From positions 1,178,001-1,242,000 of the forward strand of contig NZ_CP096980.1 in the NCBI RefSeq assembly GCF_002006355.2: 64,000 nucleotides of DNA. Reading direction: 5' to 3'. Positions 1-13,400 of this stretch are shown piece after piece (position 1 is the first letter of the stretch; each line of letters opens with the position of its first letter). The translations under genes and the position numbers were made by a program. The notes beneath the pieces were generated by a model that worked only from the letters and a program-made list of their open reading frames with translations, did no database searches and was not told where the DNA came from. The DNA is from Clostridium felsineum DSM 794. Its GTDB lineage: Bacteria; Bacillota; Clostridia; Clostridiales; Clostridiaceae.

Positions 1-3000
1 ATTAAAGTGGTAAGTAAACCTTATGAATGGGAAAAAGATAATGATGTAAGAAGAGCAGCAGTAAGTGGATTTGGTTTTGGGGGCTCTAATGCACATGTTA
101 TTTTAGAAGAATATAAACAACATATATTTAATGAAGAAGAAAATGAAACAGGGTTAAATTATGTTTTAAAAATCTCTGCAAAAAATGAAAAATCTTTGAG
201 TCAGTATATTTTGAAATATATCAGTCGTATAGAAAATTCTAATGAAAAGGAATTTACTGACATAATATATTCTGCTAATAGGGGAAGGGCTGATTTTGAA
301 TATAGATTTGCAGTAGTTGGAAAATCAAAGGAAGAGATTTTATACAAACTTAAATCGTATTATGATGGTTCAGAACCAGAAGATGTTTTTTGTAATATGA
401 ACCATAGAGACTTGTTTAAAAAGAATAGGAAACTTGTATTCATGTTCACTGGTCAAGGTTCACAATATATAAATATGGGAAAGACAATTTTTGATTCAAA
501 TAAAATATTTAGGGATGCTATGATTTTGTGTGACAAATTATTTAAGCCATATATACTTAAATCGGTTGTGGATTTATTATATAGTGACAAAGCCAGTAAT
601 GAGATAATTGAAAAAACTGTATATGCTCAACCACTGATATTTTCTATTGAATATTCACTTTATATTATGTGGAGTAATTATGGAGTTATACCTGAAATTG
701 TAATGGGACACAGTATAGGTGAGTATGTAGCGGCTGTAGTTGCAAGTATTATGAGTTTAGAAGATGCAGTTAAACTTGTTTCTATAAGAGGACGTCTTAT
801 GTATTCAGCTCCAGGTAGTGGATCAATGGGAACAATATTCGCGGATGAATTGACTGTAAGTGAAATGATAAATGAATATGATGGTTATGTTTCAATTGCA
901 GCACATAATTCTAAAGGAATTTGTGTAATATCAGGTGATAGTGATACAGTTGATAAAGTTTTACAAGAGGCTAAGGGGAGAGGAATTCGTGTAAGTAAAT
1001 TAAAGGTTTCACATGGTTTTCATTCAAAACTAATGGAACCGATAATGGATGATTTTAAGGCTATTGCAAAGGAAGTTAATTTTTCAAAATCCAAGATTAA
1101 ATTTGTTTCAGCACTTTATGGTGAGCAAATTGATGAAGAAAAAGTTCTTGATGCAGATTATTGGACAAGCCATATAAGAGAAAAAGTGGATTTTTACAAA
1201 GCTGTTTCAAGCATAAATACTAATGAAAATTATGTTTACTTGGAAGTAGGGTCGACTAGAGTTTTATCTGCATTATGCACGTTGATACTTGGTGAAAGTA
1301 AAATTGTTTTGGGAACATTAAACTTAAAAAAAGAAGATGCTATTCAAGTAGCAGAGACTATAGCAATGCTTTATATTGCAGGAGTAAATATAAACTGGGA
1401 TAATGTAGAGTTCTTTGGAAAAACGTCATGGAATAAGGTATCGTTACCTAATTATCCATATGATAAAAGTGTATTTTGGAAGGAGCTGCATTATGATAGA
1501 AAAACTCCTGAGAGTATCCCAATTATTGGTGTTAATAAACTATTAGGTCAAAAGATTCAATCACCTCTTATGGAAAATTCAGTTGTATTCCAACGTAAAT
1601 TCAAAGCAGATGAACCATATTTTATGAAGGAACATATTATTTTTGATACGCCTATTTCACCGGCAGCAGCACATATTTCAATGCTATTATCTGCTGTTAA
1701 AGAATTTAAAAATCCTGCAAGCTGCGTAATTAAATCAGTTGAATTGAGGGTACCTTTAGCAGTAAATAAAGGTGAAGAAAGATTGGTTCAAATATGCCTT
1801 CAAGAAGTAGAAGACAGGAAAATGAAATTTAAAGTAGTTAGTAGAGATGAACAAGTATCAGATTCAAATTGGTTATTGCATGCTCAGGGAGAGGTAATAA
1901 CATCAGATGAATTCTTTTATAGTGATGTTAATGTAAATATTGAAGAATTTAAAGCTAAAAAAGAGGATAGCGTAATACCTGAAAATGGTATATATAAGAT
2001 GATGAAAAGTAGTGGATTTAACTTAGGAATAAGCTTTCGCAGGATAATGACAACATCTTGCATAGGAGGAGAAAGTATCTCTTTAATAAAGCCAGATGAG
2101 AATGTGCCCAATTTGGATATGTATGAATTGTATCCAGGTGTTATTGATTCTGTATTGCAAACTCAAATTTGTGCTTTATTAGATGAAATAAAGGAGAAAA
2201 ATGATACAAGTGATGAGAAATCTAAAAAAACATCAATACCATATTATCTAGGTAGTATTAAGTACAACTACAGAGAATCAAATGATTTATGGGTTCATGG
2301 TAATACAGAACTTCGTGATGGAATTATATATTCAAATTCAGAAGCTTATAATTCAAAAGGCGAAGCTATTATAAAAATGGATGATATAATGACACAACTG
2401 ACAGATCGTGGTAGTTTGCTTAGAGAAATAAAAAATAATTCTAATAGTCTGTATTATCATACTGATTGGATGAAAATTGAAAAAAATGATTTCAAGGCAT
2501 CTAATATTAAAAATTATTTAATAATTGGTGATGAAAGGAATATAACTGAGATCATTAGCTCAAAATTGGCTCAAAAGAATATTAATGTTATATCAGCATT
2601 ATATGAAAGAGATGAATATATAAAGGAAAACTCTAATTTATATTATATTGATGTAACTAAAAAGGATTATATTGATAAATTGATTAATGATGTTATAAAT
2701 GAAAATCGTATTGAAGAATTGAAAATAATATATTGCTGCGGCATTAATGTCAATTGTAATAATGAAGAAGAATTAAAGCTTACCAATAGTTTAAGTGGTT
2801 TATTAAACTTAGTAAAAGTAATTAATAAAATTGATATAAAAGATAATATAAAAATAAAAATTTTAACTCAAAATGTTCAAAAGCCTGATAGCTACCATAA
2901 AATTAATTTAAATCAAGCTGCATTGTGGGGATTTGCTAAAGTTATGAGTATTGAGCATTTAAAATTATTTGATGGTATTTTAGATATTGATACAGAAAGT

Positions 3001-4302
3001 GTTGATAGTAATACTTTCATAGAAGAGCTTATAAGTAACAGTTTAGAAGAAGTATGCTTATGTGAAGGAAGAAGATATATTAGTAGATTAATTAAACATG
3101 CACAATACAGTCACAAACAAGAAAAATTGAAACCAATTTCAGTTATAGAAAACGCTTCATATTTGATTACAGGTGGTACTGGAACTTTAGGAAGAGTTTA
3201 TGCAAAACAACTTATAAAAAAAGGTGCAAAAAATTTAATCCTTATGTGCAGGCATAAACCAAGTATAGAAGTTATGGAGCAAATTAATGAATTCAGAGAA
3301 AATGGTGTGAATATAGAAATTTTATATGCAGATGTATGTGATAAGGACAGCCTAGATAAGGGAATCACAATTGTTACAAAAAAATTACCTCCAATAAAAG
3401 GGGTTATTCATGCAGCAGGAGTTTTAAGAGATAAGATGATTGTTGATCAAGAGTGGGAAGATTTTGAAAAAGTTCTTGCCCCTAAAGTAATAGGTACTGT
3501 AAATGTATATAATACGCTTAATAAAGAAGATTTGGATTTCTTCATAATGCTTTCATCAATGACATCAATTATTGGAAACATGGGTCAAAGTAACTATGCG
3601 TCAGCAAATTATTTTATGAATAAAATTGCAAAACAAATGCAAAAAGATGGAATTATTGCTTATGCAATGTGTTGGGGACCATGGCAATCTGGTGGTATGG
3701 CTTCTCAAAATAAATCTATTGATGAAAATATGTCTACAATGGGGATTAAAGCATTTTCTATTGAAACAGGGGAAAATATAATTGAGCAATATTTTGAAAA
3801 GCCATACGAGGAAATAGTAATTTTAGATATTAATTGGGAAAAAATGAATTCTAATTTACCAACAGGCTGGCAAAGAAAGTTTTTATCTGAAATTATTAGT
3901 GAATATCCTCAAAATAAAGTGCAAAAAAGTAATGTAAATAACTCAATATTAGAAAAACTTAAGGGTATGGATTCTGATGAAAAGAAGGAGTTTTTGTTAA
4001 ATAAGTTTCAGCAAAAGTGTGGTAAAATTATGGGCTTTACTAACGGCAAATTACCAGCTAGCGATATAGGACTTAGAGAGCAAGGGGCTGATTCTTTAAT
4101 GATATTTTCCATGAGAAATGAATTGAATAAATTATTAGATATAAATCTTGATGTAGCAGCCTTCTTTAATTATCCTACATTAATTGAATTAACTAATTAT
4201 TTAATAGATGAATTTATTTTGGTAAAAGCAGAAGAGGAAGAAGATTTTATAGAAGAAAGTGCAGATGATATTTTACAAGAGTTAACAAAATTAACAGAGT
4301 AG
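1..4302 (+). CDS. Modular type I polyketide synthase, 3' part (KS end-AT-DH-KR-ACP)
   Basis: The reading frame is open from base 1, so the true start lies upstream and the GTG at position 7 is internal. Residues 1-42 are the end of a ketosynthase (FGFGGSNAHVILEE). An acyltransferase follows from about residue 147 (FTGQGSQ), with Ser238 in GHSIG and HGFH at 338-341, the malonyl-CoA type. A dehydratase follows with His545 (HxxxDxxxxP instead of the usual HxxxGxxxxP) and Asp716 in GVIDSVLQ. The ketoreductase has GGTGTLG at about 1058-1064 and Ser1186/Tyr1199/Asn1203. An ACP with Ser1365 in GADSL ends the protein. The module should extend a chain by two carbons and leave an alpha,beta-double bond. 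It lies 120 nt upstream of the hybrid synthase, to which it probably hands its product. Confidence 0.93.
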   Translation: MKVVSKPYEWEKDNDVRRAAVSGFGFGGSNAHVILEEYKQHIFNEEENETGLNYVLKISAKNEKSLSQYILKYISRIENSNEKEFTDIIYSANRGRADFEYRFAVVGKSKEEILYKLKSYYDGSEPEDVFCNMNHRDLFKKNRKLVFMFTGQGSQYINMGKTIFDSNKIFRDAMILCDKLFKPYILKSVVDLLYSDKASNEIIEKTVYAQPLIFSIEYSLYIMWSNYGVIPEIVMGHSIGEYVAAVVASIMSLEDAVKLVSIRGRLMYSAPGSGSMGTIFADELTVSEMINEYDGYVSIAAHNSKGICVISGDSDTVDKVLQEAKGRGIRVSKLKVSHGFHSKLMEPIMDDFKAIAKEVNFSKSKIKFVSALYGEQIDEEKVLDADYWTSHIREKVDFYKAVSSINTNENYVYLEVGSTRVLSALCTLILGESKIVLGTLNLKKEDAIQVAETIAMLYIAGVNINWDNVEFFGKTSWNKVSLPNYPYDKSVFWKELHYDRKTPESIPIIGVNKLLGQKIQSPLMENSVVFQRKFKADEPYFMKEHIIFDTPISPAAAHISMLLSAVKEFKNPASCVIKSVELRVPLAVNKGEERLVQICLQEVEDRKMKFKVVSRDEQVSDSNWLLHAQGEVITSDEFFYSDVNVNIEEFKAKKEDSVIPENGIYKMMKSSGFNLGISFRRIMTTSCIGGESISLIKPDENVPNLDMYELYPGVIDSVLQTQICALLDEIKEKNDTSDEKSKKTSIPYYLGSIKYNYRESNDLWVHGNTELRDGIIYSNSEAYNSKGEAIIKMDDIMTQLTDRGSLLREIKNNSNSLYYHTDWMKIEKNDFKASNIKNYLIIGDERNITEIISSKLAQKNINVISALYERDEYIKENSNLYYIDVTKKDYIDKLINDVINENRIEELKIIYCCGINVNCNNEEELKLTNSLSGLLNLVKVINKIDIKDNIKIKILTQNVQKPDSYHKINLNQAALWGFAKVMSIEHLKLFDGILDIDTESVDSNTFIEELISNSLEEVCLCEGRRYISRLIKHAQYSHKQEKLKPISVIENASYLITGGTGTLGRVYAKQLIKKGAKNLILMCRHKPSIEVMEQINEFRENGVNIEILYADVCDKDSLDKGITIVTKKLPPIKGVIHAAGVLRDKMIVDQEWEDFEKVLAPKVIGTVNVYNTLNKEDLDFFIMLSSMTSIIGNMGQSNYASANYFMNKIAKQMQKDGIIAYAMCWGPWQSGGMASQNKSIDENMSTMGIKAFSIETGENIIEQYFEKPYEEIVILDINWEKMNSNLPTGWQRKFLSEIISEYPQNKVQKSNVNNSILEKLKGMDSDEKKEFLLNKFQQKCGKIMGFTNGKLPASDIGLREQGADSLMIFSMRNELNKLLDINLDVAAFFNYPTLIELTNYLIDEFILVKAEEEEDFIEESADDILQELTKLTE

Positions 4303-4422
4303 ATTAAGGAATCTATTCCATGCTTACATGATTTTTAAAAAAATTTCTAGTGTACTAATTACTATTGTTTTAGATTCAAGAAAATTATAAATATATGGTA
4401 GAGAAGTAGAGGTATAAGGCGA

Positions 4423-7400
4423 ATGAAAATAGATGATAATGAAATAAATAGCTATAAAAAAATGCTAAAAAAAGCAGCTAATAAAATTAATGAATTAAAC
4501 TATAAACTTGAAGAAGCTACTAATAAAAAGGAAATTGCAGTGATTGGATATGATTGTATGTTTCCTGGTGGAGCTAATAATTGCGAAGAATTTTGGAGAT
4601 TACTTTCAAAAGGATTTGATGCTGTTACTGAAATAGATAATAGCAGATTTAATGTTAATCAATATTTTAGTAATGAGAAAAGTTGTCCCGGAAAAATGTA
4701 TACCAAATACGCATCATTTTTAAATACTGATATAAAGGAATTCGATAATACACATTTTGAAATTTCCGCAAAAGAAGCTCAATCAATTGATCCACAGCAT
4801 AAGTTATTGCTTGAAGTAAGTTGGGGCGCTATGGAAAATGCAGGAATAGATATTAATAAATTAAAAGGTAGTAAAACAGGTGTATTTATAGGACAAGAAT
4901 CCTTTGAATATGTTAGCTCAGAGCTTTTTTCTGATAATAAGGAGGATATAACACCATATACTTTATTTGGTGTTATGCCCACATCAGCGGCAGGAAGAAT
5001 ATCTTATTTTTATGATTTAAAGGGACCAGCTATAACCTGTGATACTGCATGTTCATCATCTTTAACTGCATTGAGCATGGCAGTTGATAGTTTAAGAAAT
5101 GGTCAATGTGATATGGCTATTGTAGGTGGGGTCAATTTGATTTTAGGACCAGAAGCATTTGTGGGACTTTCTCAAATTAATTCACTTTCACCTGATGGAA
5201 GATGCAAAACATTTACTGATGCTGCTGATGGGTTTGGTCGTGGAGAAGGATGTGGAATTGTTATATTAAAACGTGCTAACGATGCGATAAGAGATAAAAA
5301 CAAAATAGAAGCTTTGATAAAAAGTGTGTCTATTGGACAAGATGGAAAATCAAATGGTTTTTTTGCACCTAATGGAATATCAGAGAAAAATGTAATAAAG
5401 AATGCCATATATTCAGCTGGAATATCTGATGATGATGTTGATTATGTTGAAGCACATGGGACGGGAACAGCATTAGGAGATTGTATTGAAGCACAAGCTA
5501 TAAGTGAAGCATATAAAAATAAGAAAGATGCTATGCTTATAGGTTCTGTAAAATCTAATATTGGGCATTTAGAAGCAGCCGCAGGAATAGCAAGTTTGAT
5601 AAAGGTATTGCTTTCAATAAAATATAAACAAATACCACCTAGCATACATTTTGATAAACCTAATAAAAATATAAATTGGGACAAATTAAAAGTGGTTAAG
5701 GAATTAACACCATGGATCAAAACCTCGGGAAAACGAAGAGCAGGAATAAATAGTTTTGGTATAAGCGGAACTTTAGCCCATGTAATTGTGGAGGAGGCAG
5801 AAACTGAAGAGATTGAAAATAGATTGAATTTAATACCATGTAATATATTAACGCTTTCTACTAAAAGTGAGGCTTCTCTTAAAAATGATATGGAAAGTAT
5901 TAAAAATTATTTAATGAGAAAAGATACTGTGTTAAATGATGTTGCATATTCTTCTAATATAGCAAGAAGCCACTTGAATTACAGATTTGCTTTAGTTGGA
6001 AATAAAAAAGAAAAGGTCATAGAAGCTATAGAAGAGGCTTTAAAGGATGATAAAATTTATAATTATAATTCAAATAAAGTAAAGCCTAAAAAGAAAAAAA
6101 TAGCATTCTTATTTACAGGACAAGGCTCAGTATATGTGAATATAGCAAGACAATTATATGAAAATTCGAGTGAATTTAAAGAAAATTTTGATATATGTCA
6201 TAAAGCATTTGAAAATATTTTAGGTATATCAATAAAGAGTGCGATTTTTAATGAGAATGGAGAAAAATTAAATAAACCTATATACTCTCAAGCTGTAACT
6301 TTTACTGTAGAATATGCGTTAACGAAAGTATGGAATACTACAGACATAAATCCAGATGTGGTTATAGGACATAGTATAGGTGAGTATTCTGCAGCATGCT
6401 ATGCAGGACTTATTACTTTAGATGAAGCAGTAAAAATGATAGCGGTAAGAGGAAAATTAATGGAATCAGTAGATGTAGAAGGAAAAATGGTAGGAGTTCT
6501 TACTGATGTTGAAACAATACAAGAAGCAATAGATGCTAGTGGATGTAAGAATGTTTCTATTGCAGCTATAAATGCACTTAAAAATGTAACAATATCAGGA
6601 TTAAAGGATGAAGTGGACAAAACAATAGATATTCTGCAGCAAAGGACAAGAGTGTTTGTAAATGAATTAAAGATTTTTCATCCATACCATTCAGTCATAA
6701 TGAAGAAATATGAAAAATTATATAGCGATGATTTGAAGGATACAATTTTTTCAAAGCTTAAGATAAAAATGATTTCTAGTGTTACAGGCAAGGTTGAGAA
6801 AGAAGATGTATTGGGAACAAAAAAGTATTGGTCAGAACACTTGTCAAAAACTGTGAACTATAAAGCAGCTATAGAGGAAGCAAAAAAAATGGGTATAAAT
6901 GTATTTATTGAAATAGGAGGAAATGCAACATTAAGTGGTCTTGCTGAACAATGCATGGATAAAGAAGAAGCTATATTTGTTCCATCTTTAAGAAATGGCA
7001 TAGAAGATTATAAACAGTTACTTACAGCATTGAAGATATTGTATTTAAATGGTGTAGAAATTAACTGGAATAGCTTTCATAAATCATATGAAAAACAAAA
7101 AATATTTTTACCTAATTATCCTTTTAATAGAAAGAAATTTTGGAAAGAGAACACTAAACAAAATATTAACATTGAAAAAGGGAGAGAAGATAATATAGGA
7201 GGTATTAAAGAAATGGCAGACACTAATGTAAATGAGAGTATGTATACAAGAGTTTTATCAGAATTAGTAGAGTTGGTTCATATGATTACAGGTATGGAGA
7301 GAGGGGAAATAGATCCTGATAAAGAATTGTTTGCATTTGGATTTGATTCGTTATTATTAGCTTCACTTGGAAAGCAACTTAAGATTAAGTATGATATTGA

Positions 7401-10400
7401 TATATCAATAGGCAAGTTATTTACATCAGTTAATAACTTAGGCAAGCTTGCCCAATTTATTTTAGAAAATGGACATTTAGAGGTTGAGGAAGATGATAAA
7501 AAGATTGAAGTTTCAGAAAATGCAGATAATATGGTTGCTTCTAGCGTGACAGAAGAATCCAACAATATAGGTCTAAAGGTTAAACCTAAAGAAGTTATAA
7601 ATGTACAAGATGCTGATATTTATGATATTGGAGAAAATACTAATGTTAATTGTTCTGTTGAAATGAAATTAGCAAATAAATTATTTGAAAAGCAATTTGA
7701 ACTTATGCAGAATCAGAACGATATTTTTAAAAATATTGTAGGGATCGGTACAAGATCACATGAAAAAACAATTATAAATAAAAATATGAATCAACATAAG
7801 AAAGAAGTAGAAACTGTAAAAAATAATAATTTAAAATATAAAGAACAAGCTAAAACTACAAAAAATAACAATACAGATAAGATAAAAGTAGATTACTATG
7901 TTCCATATAAAAAAATGAGTTTTAAAGAAAATTCAACTTTAGAAAGGCTTAAGCTTCAATATGTAAAAAATATAGAGAAAAAATATACAAAACTCACTAA
8001 AAAATCTAAAGAGGATACACAAAAATATAGAAATGTATATGCAAGCAATAGAAATTCTGCGGGATTCCGTTTTATCTTTAAGGAAATGCTTTATCAGCTT
8101 ATAGCAGAGAAAGGAAAGGGATCAAAACTAATAGATATTGATGGAAATGAGTTAATGGATATAACTATGGGTTTTGGTGTAAGTCTATTTGGACATTGTC
8201 CTCAATTTGTTGAAAATGCGTTGAAAAAAGAAATAGAAAATGGAATGCCTTTAGGACCCATGGGAAGATTGAGTGGAGAGGTTGCTAGGCAAATATCAGA
8301 ATTAACAGGAGTTGAAAGAGTATTTTTCTGTAATTCAGGTACAGAGGCGGATATGTTTGCTGTAAGACTTGCGAGAGCTGTTAATAAGAAAAATAAAATT
8401 GTATGCTTTAAAGGCTCTTTTCATGGAACTTATGATGGATTACTTGGAGTACCAACATATTCTAAAGATCCTGATAATTCAACACTTCCAATGGCACCAG
8501 GTATAACAGAAAATTCCGTTAAGGATTTAATTTTACTTGATTATAATGATGACGAATCTTTAAAATATATTGAAGAGCATAGTGATATAATAGCGGGTGT
8601 ATTAACTGAAACAGTTCAAAGTAGACGTCCAGATGTTCAGCCAAAAGAATTTCTTCATAAGTTAAGGAAGATAACAGAAGAAAATAATATAGCATTAATT
8701 TTTGATGAAATAATAACTGGTTTTAGAATTTCGTCAGGTGGTGCACAAGAATTCTTTGGAGTTCAAGCAGATATAGTAACCTATGGTAAAGTTATAGGTG
8801 GAGGTATGCCTATTGGAGTTGTTTCTGGAAAAGCTAAGTACCTTGATAGTATAGATGGTGGTATGTGGTATTTTGGTGATAATTCTGTACCTCCATGTGA
8901 AGATACGAGAACTTTTGTAGCAGGTACATTTTGTCATCATCCTTTGGCAATGGCATCTGCAAATGCAGTTTTAAAACATATTAAAGAAAATAAGGATACA
9001 ATTTATAGTGAATTAAATGATAAAACAAGTAGATTTGTTAATAAAATGAATGAATTTTTCCATGAAGAAAATGTTCCACTTCATATTAATCATTTTGGTT
9101 CATTGTTTAGATTTAATGTAACGTTAGATAGGGAAATATTCTATTATGGTCTTCTTGAAAAAGGAATATATGTGTGGGAAGGCAGAAATTGTTTCTTCTC
9201 AACAGAACATACAGAGGAGGACATAGAGAAAGTAATTAATGCAGTTAAAACAACTGTTGGTGAAATGAAAGCTGCTGGATATTTTGGGGATTTTACAGAT
9301 CCAACAGACCCTGATTCTGGATCCAGGTTAAAAAAACAAAATATAGAGGATGGTAGTTATAGTGAGAATAGTTTTGAAAAAAACAGTGAATCACATAAAA
9401 TGCCAATGTCCATAATTCAACAACGTTTGTATTCAAATATACTAATGAACAAAGAAGATCCCTATGATATTATTTCAGCGTATATAGTTAAGGAAAAATT
9501 GAATGTAAGAAAAATAGAAGCTAGTGTAAATGAAATAATTAGAAGACATGAAATTCTAAGAACAGCTATGTATGTAGAGGATGGTGAATATGTACAGGAA
9601 GTTTTTAATAATTGGGAATTTAAAGTTAAACAAATTATTCAAAGTGAATATTTGGAAATTAATGATTGTATTTCACAAGCAATATCAAAGTTTGATTTAG
9701 CTAAGCCACCGCTTCTAGAGGTATTATTGATAACAACAGCTACAAATAAGCAAATAATAGTATTTCATTTCCATCATACAGTAGCAGATGGTATGTCTAT
9801 GGATTTGTTTGTTGATGAGTTCTCTAAATTCTACAGAAATTTAGAATTACCACAGTTAAAAAATCAATATAAAGATTATGTTGCATGGGAACAAGAGTAT
9901 TTAAATTCAAGTAAACTGAAGGAGGATGAAGGGTATTGGATTAATAATCTTGATCATGTTCCTAAAGTTACAGCAATACCTTATGATTATGAAGAAGTCA
10001 AAAATAATACCTATACGGGAAATACTATTATTGGTAAAATTGATGCAGAAATGCTTTTGCGTCTGAAAAATATAGCTAAAATTAATAGTACTTCATTATT
10101 TATGGTACTTTTATCGGTAATTAATGTTTTAGTGCATAAAACTTCAAGGGAAAATGAAATTGCCATTAGTACACCAGTAACTAATAGATTTGATGGGGAA
10201 TTTGAAGATTGTATTGGTATGTTTACAAATACAATTATACTAAAAAATGAAGTTTTATCAAATGAAACTTTTGAGAGACTTTTAAAAAATGTAAAAAAGA
10301 ACTTTATAGAATCTTATGAGCATATAAATTACCCTTATAATAAGCTTATTCAAAAACTTAAATTAACAGGTCAAAATGTTTTTAATACAGAATTTGTTTA

Positions 10401-13400
10401 TGAAAATGTAGGAGGACGTTCTATTAAAAAAACTAGTTTAAAACTAGAGGATATACAATATATTCCTGAATTACAAGAAGCAAATATAACTTTTGAATTA
10501 CTTGAGTGTAATGGTATTGTTGATATATTTTTAAGGTACAGAACGGATTTATTTAAAGAGGAAAGCATAAATATACTACTTAAAAGATTTTTATTAGTGC
10601 TCGAGCAAGTTGTTAAAAAGCCTAATATAAATATATCTGATATTGAAATAATAACAGATATAGAAAGAAATAAGATACTTAATGAATTTAATAATGTAAA
10701 AATTCAATATCCAAAGGAAAAGACAATAGTGGATTTATTCGAAGAGCAAGTAAGTAAAACGCCTAATAAGGTAGCTTTAGTTTTTGAGGAAAAAAGTCTA
10801 ACTTATAAAGAATTGAATGAAGGAGCTAATATACTAGCACACAATCTTCGTGAAATAGGTATAAAGCCAAATGATTTTGTTGCAATTATGGCAGAAAGAA
10901 GTATAGAGGTAATAATAGGAGTTTTTGCTATACTTAAGTCTGGTGGTGCTTATGTTCCTATAGATCCTAAATTCCCAAAGGAAAGAATTCAATATATGAT
11001 AGAGGACTGTGAACCAAAGGCAATTCTTGTAGCTAAAGAGCAGTTGTCTATCAATACACAAATACCATTGATTAATCTTTATGATGAAAAATTTTATTCA
11101 GGGAAAATTGAAAATCCTAAAAAGATTAATAAATCTAATGATTTAGCATATGTTATTTATACATCGGGAACAACAGGAAGACCTAAGGGAGTAATGATTG
11201 AACATGAATGTGTACATAATTTACTTGTTGCATACACAGAAAATTATGGCCTAACTAATAAGGATGTAGTTCTTCAAGCTGCAAATATGATATTTGATCA
11301 GTCAGTTTGGGATATATTTAACATATTAGTAATCGGTGGTACGCTTTGCTTGATTTCATATGATAAAATTAGAAATTCACAAGAAATAGAAAAATACTGT
11401 AATGAGAAAAAGGTTACTGTAGTTTCATTTACGCCTATGCTATTAAATGAGCTTAATCCTAATAAATTTCCATATCTTAGAGTACTTGAGTCTGGTGGTG
11501 AAGCAGCAAATGTCACGACTCTTAGTAAATGGATTGGAAAGTGTGAAGTTGTAAATACTTATGGACCAACAGAAACTACAGTAAATGCTAGCAGCTACAA
11601 GTTCACGGGAAAAGAGTGTAAAACAGTTCCTATTGGAAAACCTATTGCAAATACACAGATATATATACTTGATGGAATTAACCTATGTGGAATAGGAGTA
11701 CCAGGTGAGTTGTGTATAGCAGGAGCAGGTGTTGGTCGTGGTTATTTAAAACGTGAACAGCTTACAGAAGAAAAATTTGTAAAAAACCCATTTGGTGTAG
11801 GTAGAATGTATCGTTCAGGAGATTTAGCACGCTGGCTTCCTGATGGTAATATTGAATATCTTGGAAGAATTGATGAACAGATAAAGATTCGAGGTTTTAG
11901 AATTGAGCTTGGAGAAATTGAAAGTGTAATAAGAAATATAGCATATATTCAGGATACAGCATTGATAGTAAGAAAAGACAAATCTGGTGATACGGCAATT
12001 TATGCATATGTAGTATCCAAGGAAAAAGTTAATTTTAATGAACTAAGAAATGAAATGGAAAAAAGTCTTCCTTATTATATGATTCCTTCATATATAATGC
12101 AGCTTGATAGAATACCATTAACTCATAGTGGCAAGCTCAATAGAAGAATGTTACCAGAAATTGAAGCCAAGGTTGAAAATGAGTATATTGAACCAAGAGA
12201 TGGAATGGAGAAGCTGTTATGCAATATTTTTAGTGAAATACTTACAGTTAAGAAAGTAGGAATTAGAGATAGTTTCTTTGAGCTTGGGGGGCATTCTCTT
12301 AGGGCAACGAAATTAGTGAATGAGATTGAGGCAAAGACGGGATGTAAAGTAGAGATAAAAGATGTATTCAGTAATCCTACAGTAGAAAAATTAATGACTT
12401 TTATAAATAAAAAAGAAGTAAAAAAAGCTGTTACAATTCCTAAAGCAGAACAAAAGGAATACTATCAAATGTCATCAGCACAAAAAAGAATTTATCTTAT
12501 ATGTAAAATAAGAGATAATAGTACAATTTACAATATGCCTGGAAGTTTAAAACTTAAAGGAGAAGTATATCCAAGTAGGATGGAAGCTGCAATTCAGAAA
12601 ATGATAGATCGTCACGAAATATTAAGAACGGAATTTTTAATATTGAATGGTGAACCTGTACAGAAGATATTAGATAACGTAAAGGCAGATTATGAATATT
12701 TAATAGATGAAGAAACTTCAGAGTCAGAGCTTATGGATAGCTTTGTAAGACCTTTTGATTTAAGTAAAGCACCACTTGTAAGAATAAAGCTAGTTAAGAG
12801 AAAAAATTATTATTTATTAATGATAGATACACATCATATAATATCGGATGGTATGAGCCTAGAAACTTTTACAAGAGAAATTACAGCTTTATATAATGGA
12901 GAAGAACTTGAAGAATTAACACATCAATATAAGGATTATAGTGAATGGATGAGGAAAAGGGATATGTCTTCACAAAAGAAATATTGGATAAAGCAATTTA
13001 GTGATGAAATTCCTGTACTTGATATACCTATTGATTATACTAGACCTAAAGAACAAAGCTATAAAGGAGCTGAAATTGAGGCTACAATTAGTAAGGAATT
13101 AGTATCGAGAATAAAAAATTTTGCTAGAAAAACAAATACAACAGAGTACATAATTTTGTTGTCAGCAGCAATGGTATTTTTAAGTAAGTATAGCAGACAA
13201 GAAGATATAATAATCGGAAGTCCTATAAGTGGTAGAACACATAAAGATACTGAAAATATGCTTGGAGTTTTTGTAAATACTCTTGCCATGCGAGGGAGAA
13301 TAGAATCCGAAAAAACTTATTTGGATTTTTTAGAAGAAATGAAGATAAGTAGTTTGGAAGCTTATGAAAACCAAGAGTATCCATTTGAAGAATTGATTGA

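Noticed and set aside
7..4302. GTG at position 7 as the start of the first PKS gene
   Set aside because: The frame is open from base 1 and the sequence begins inside a ketosynthase domain, so the gene starts upstream of the window.
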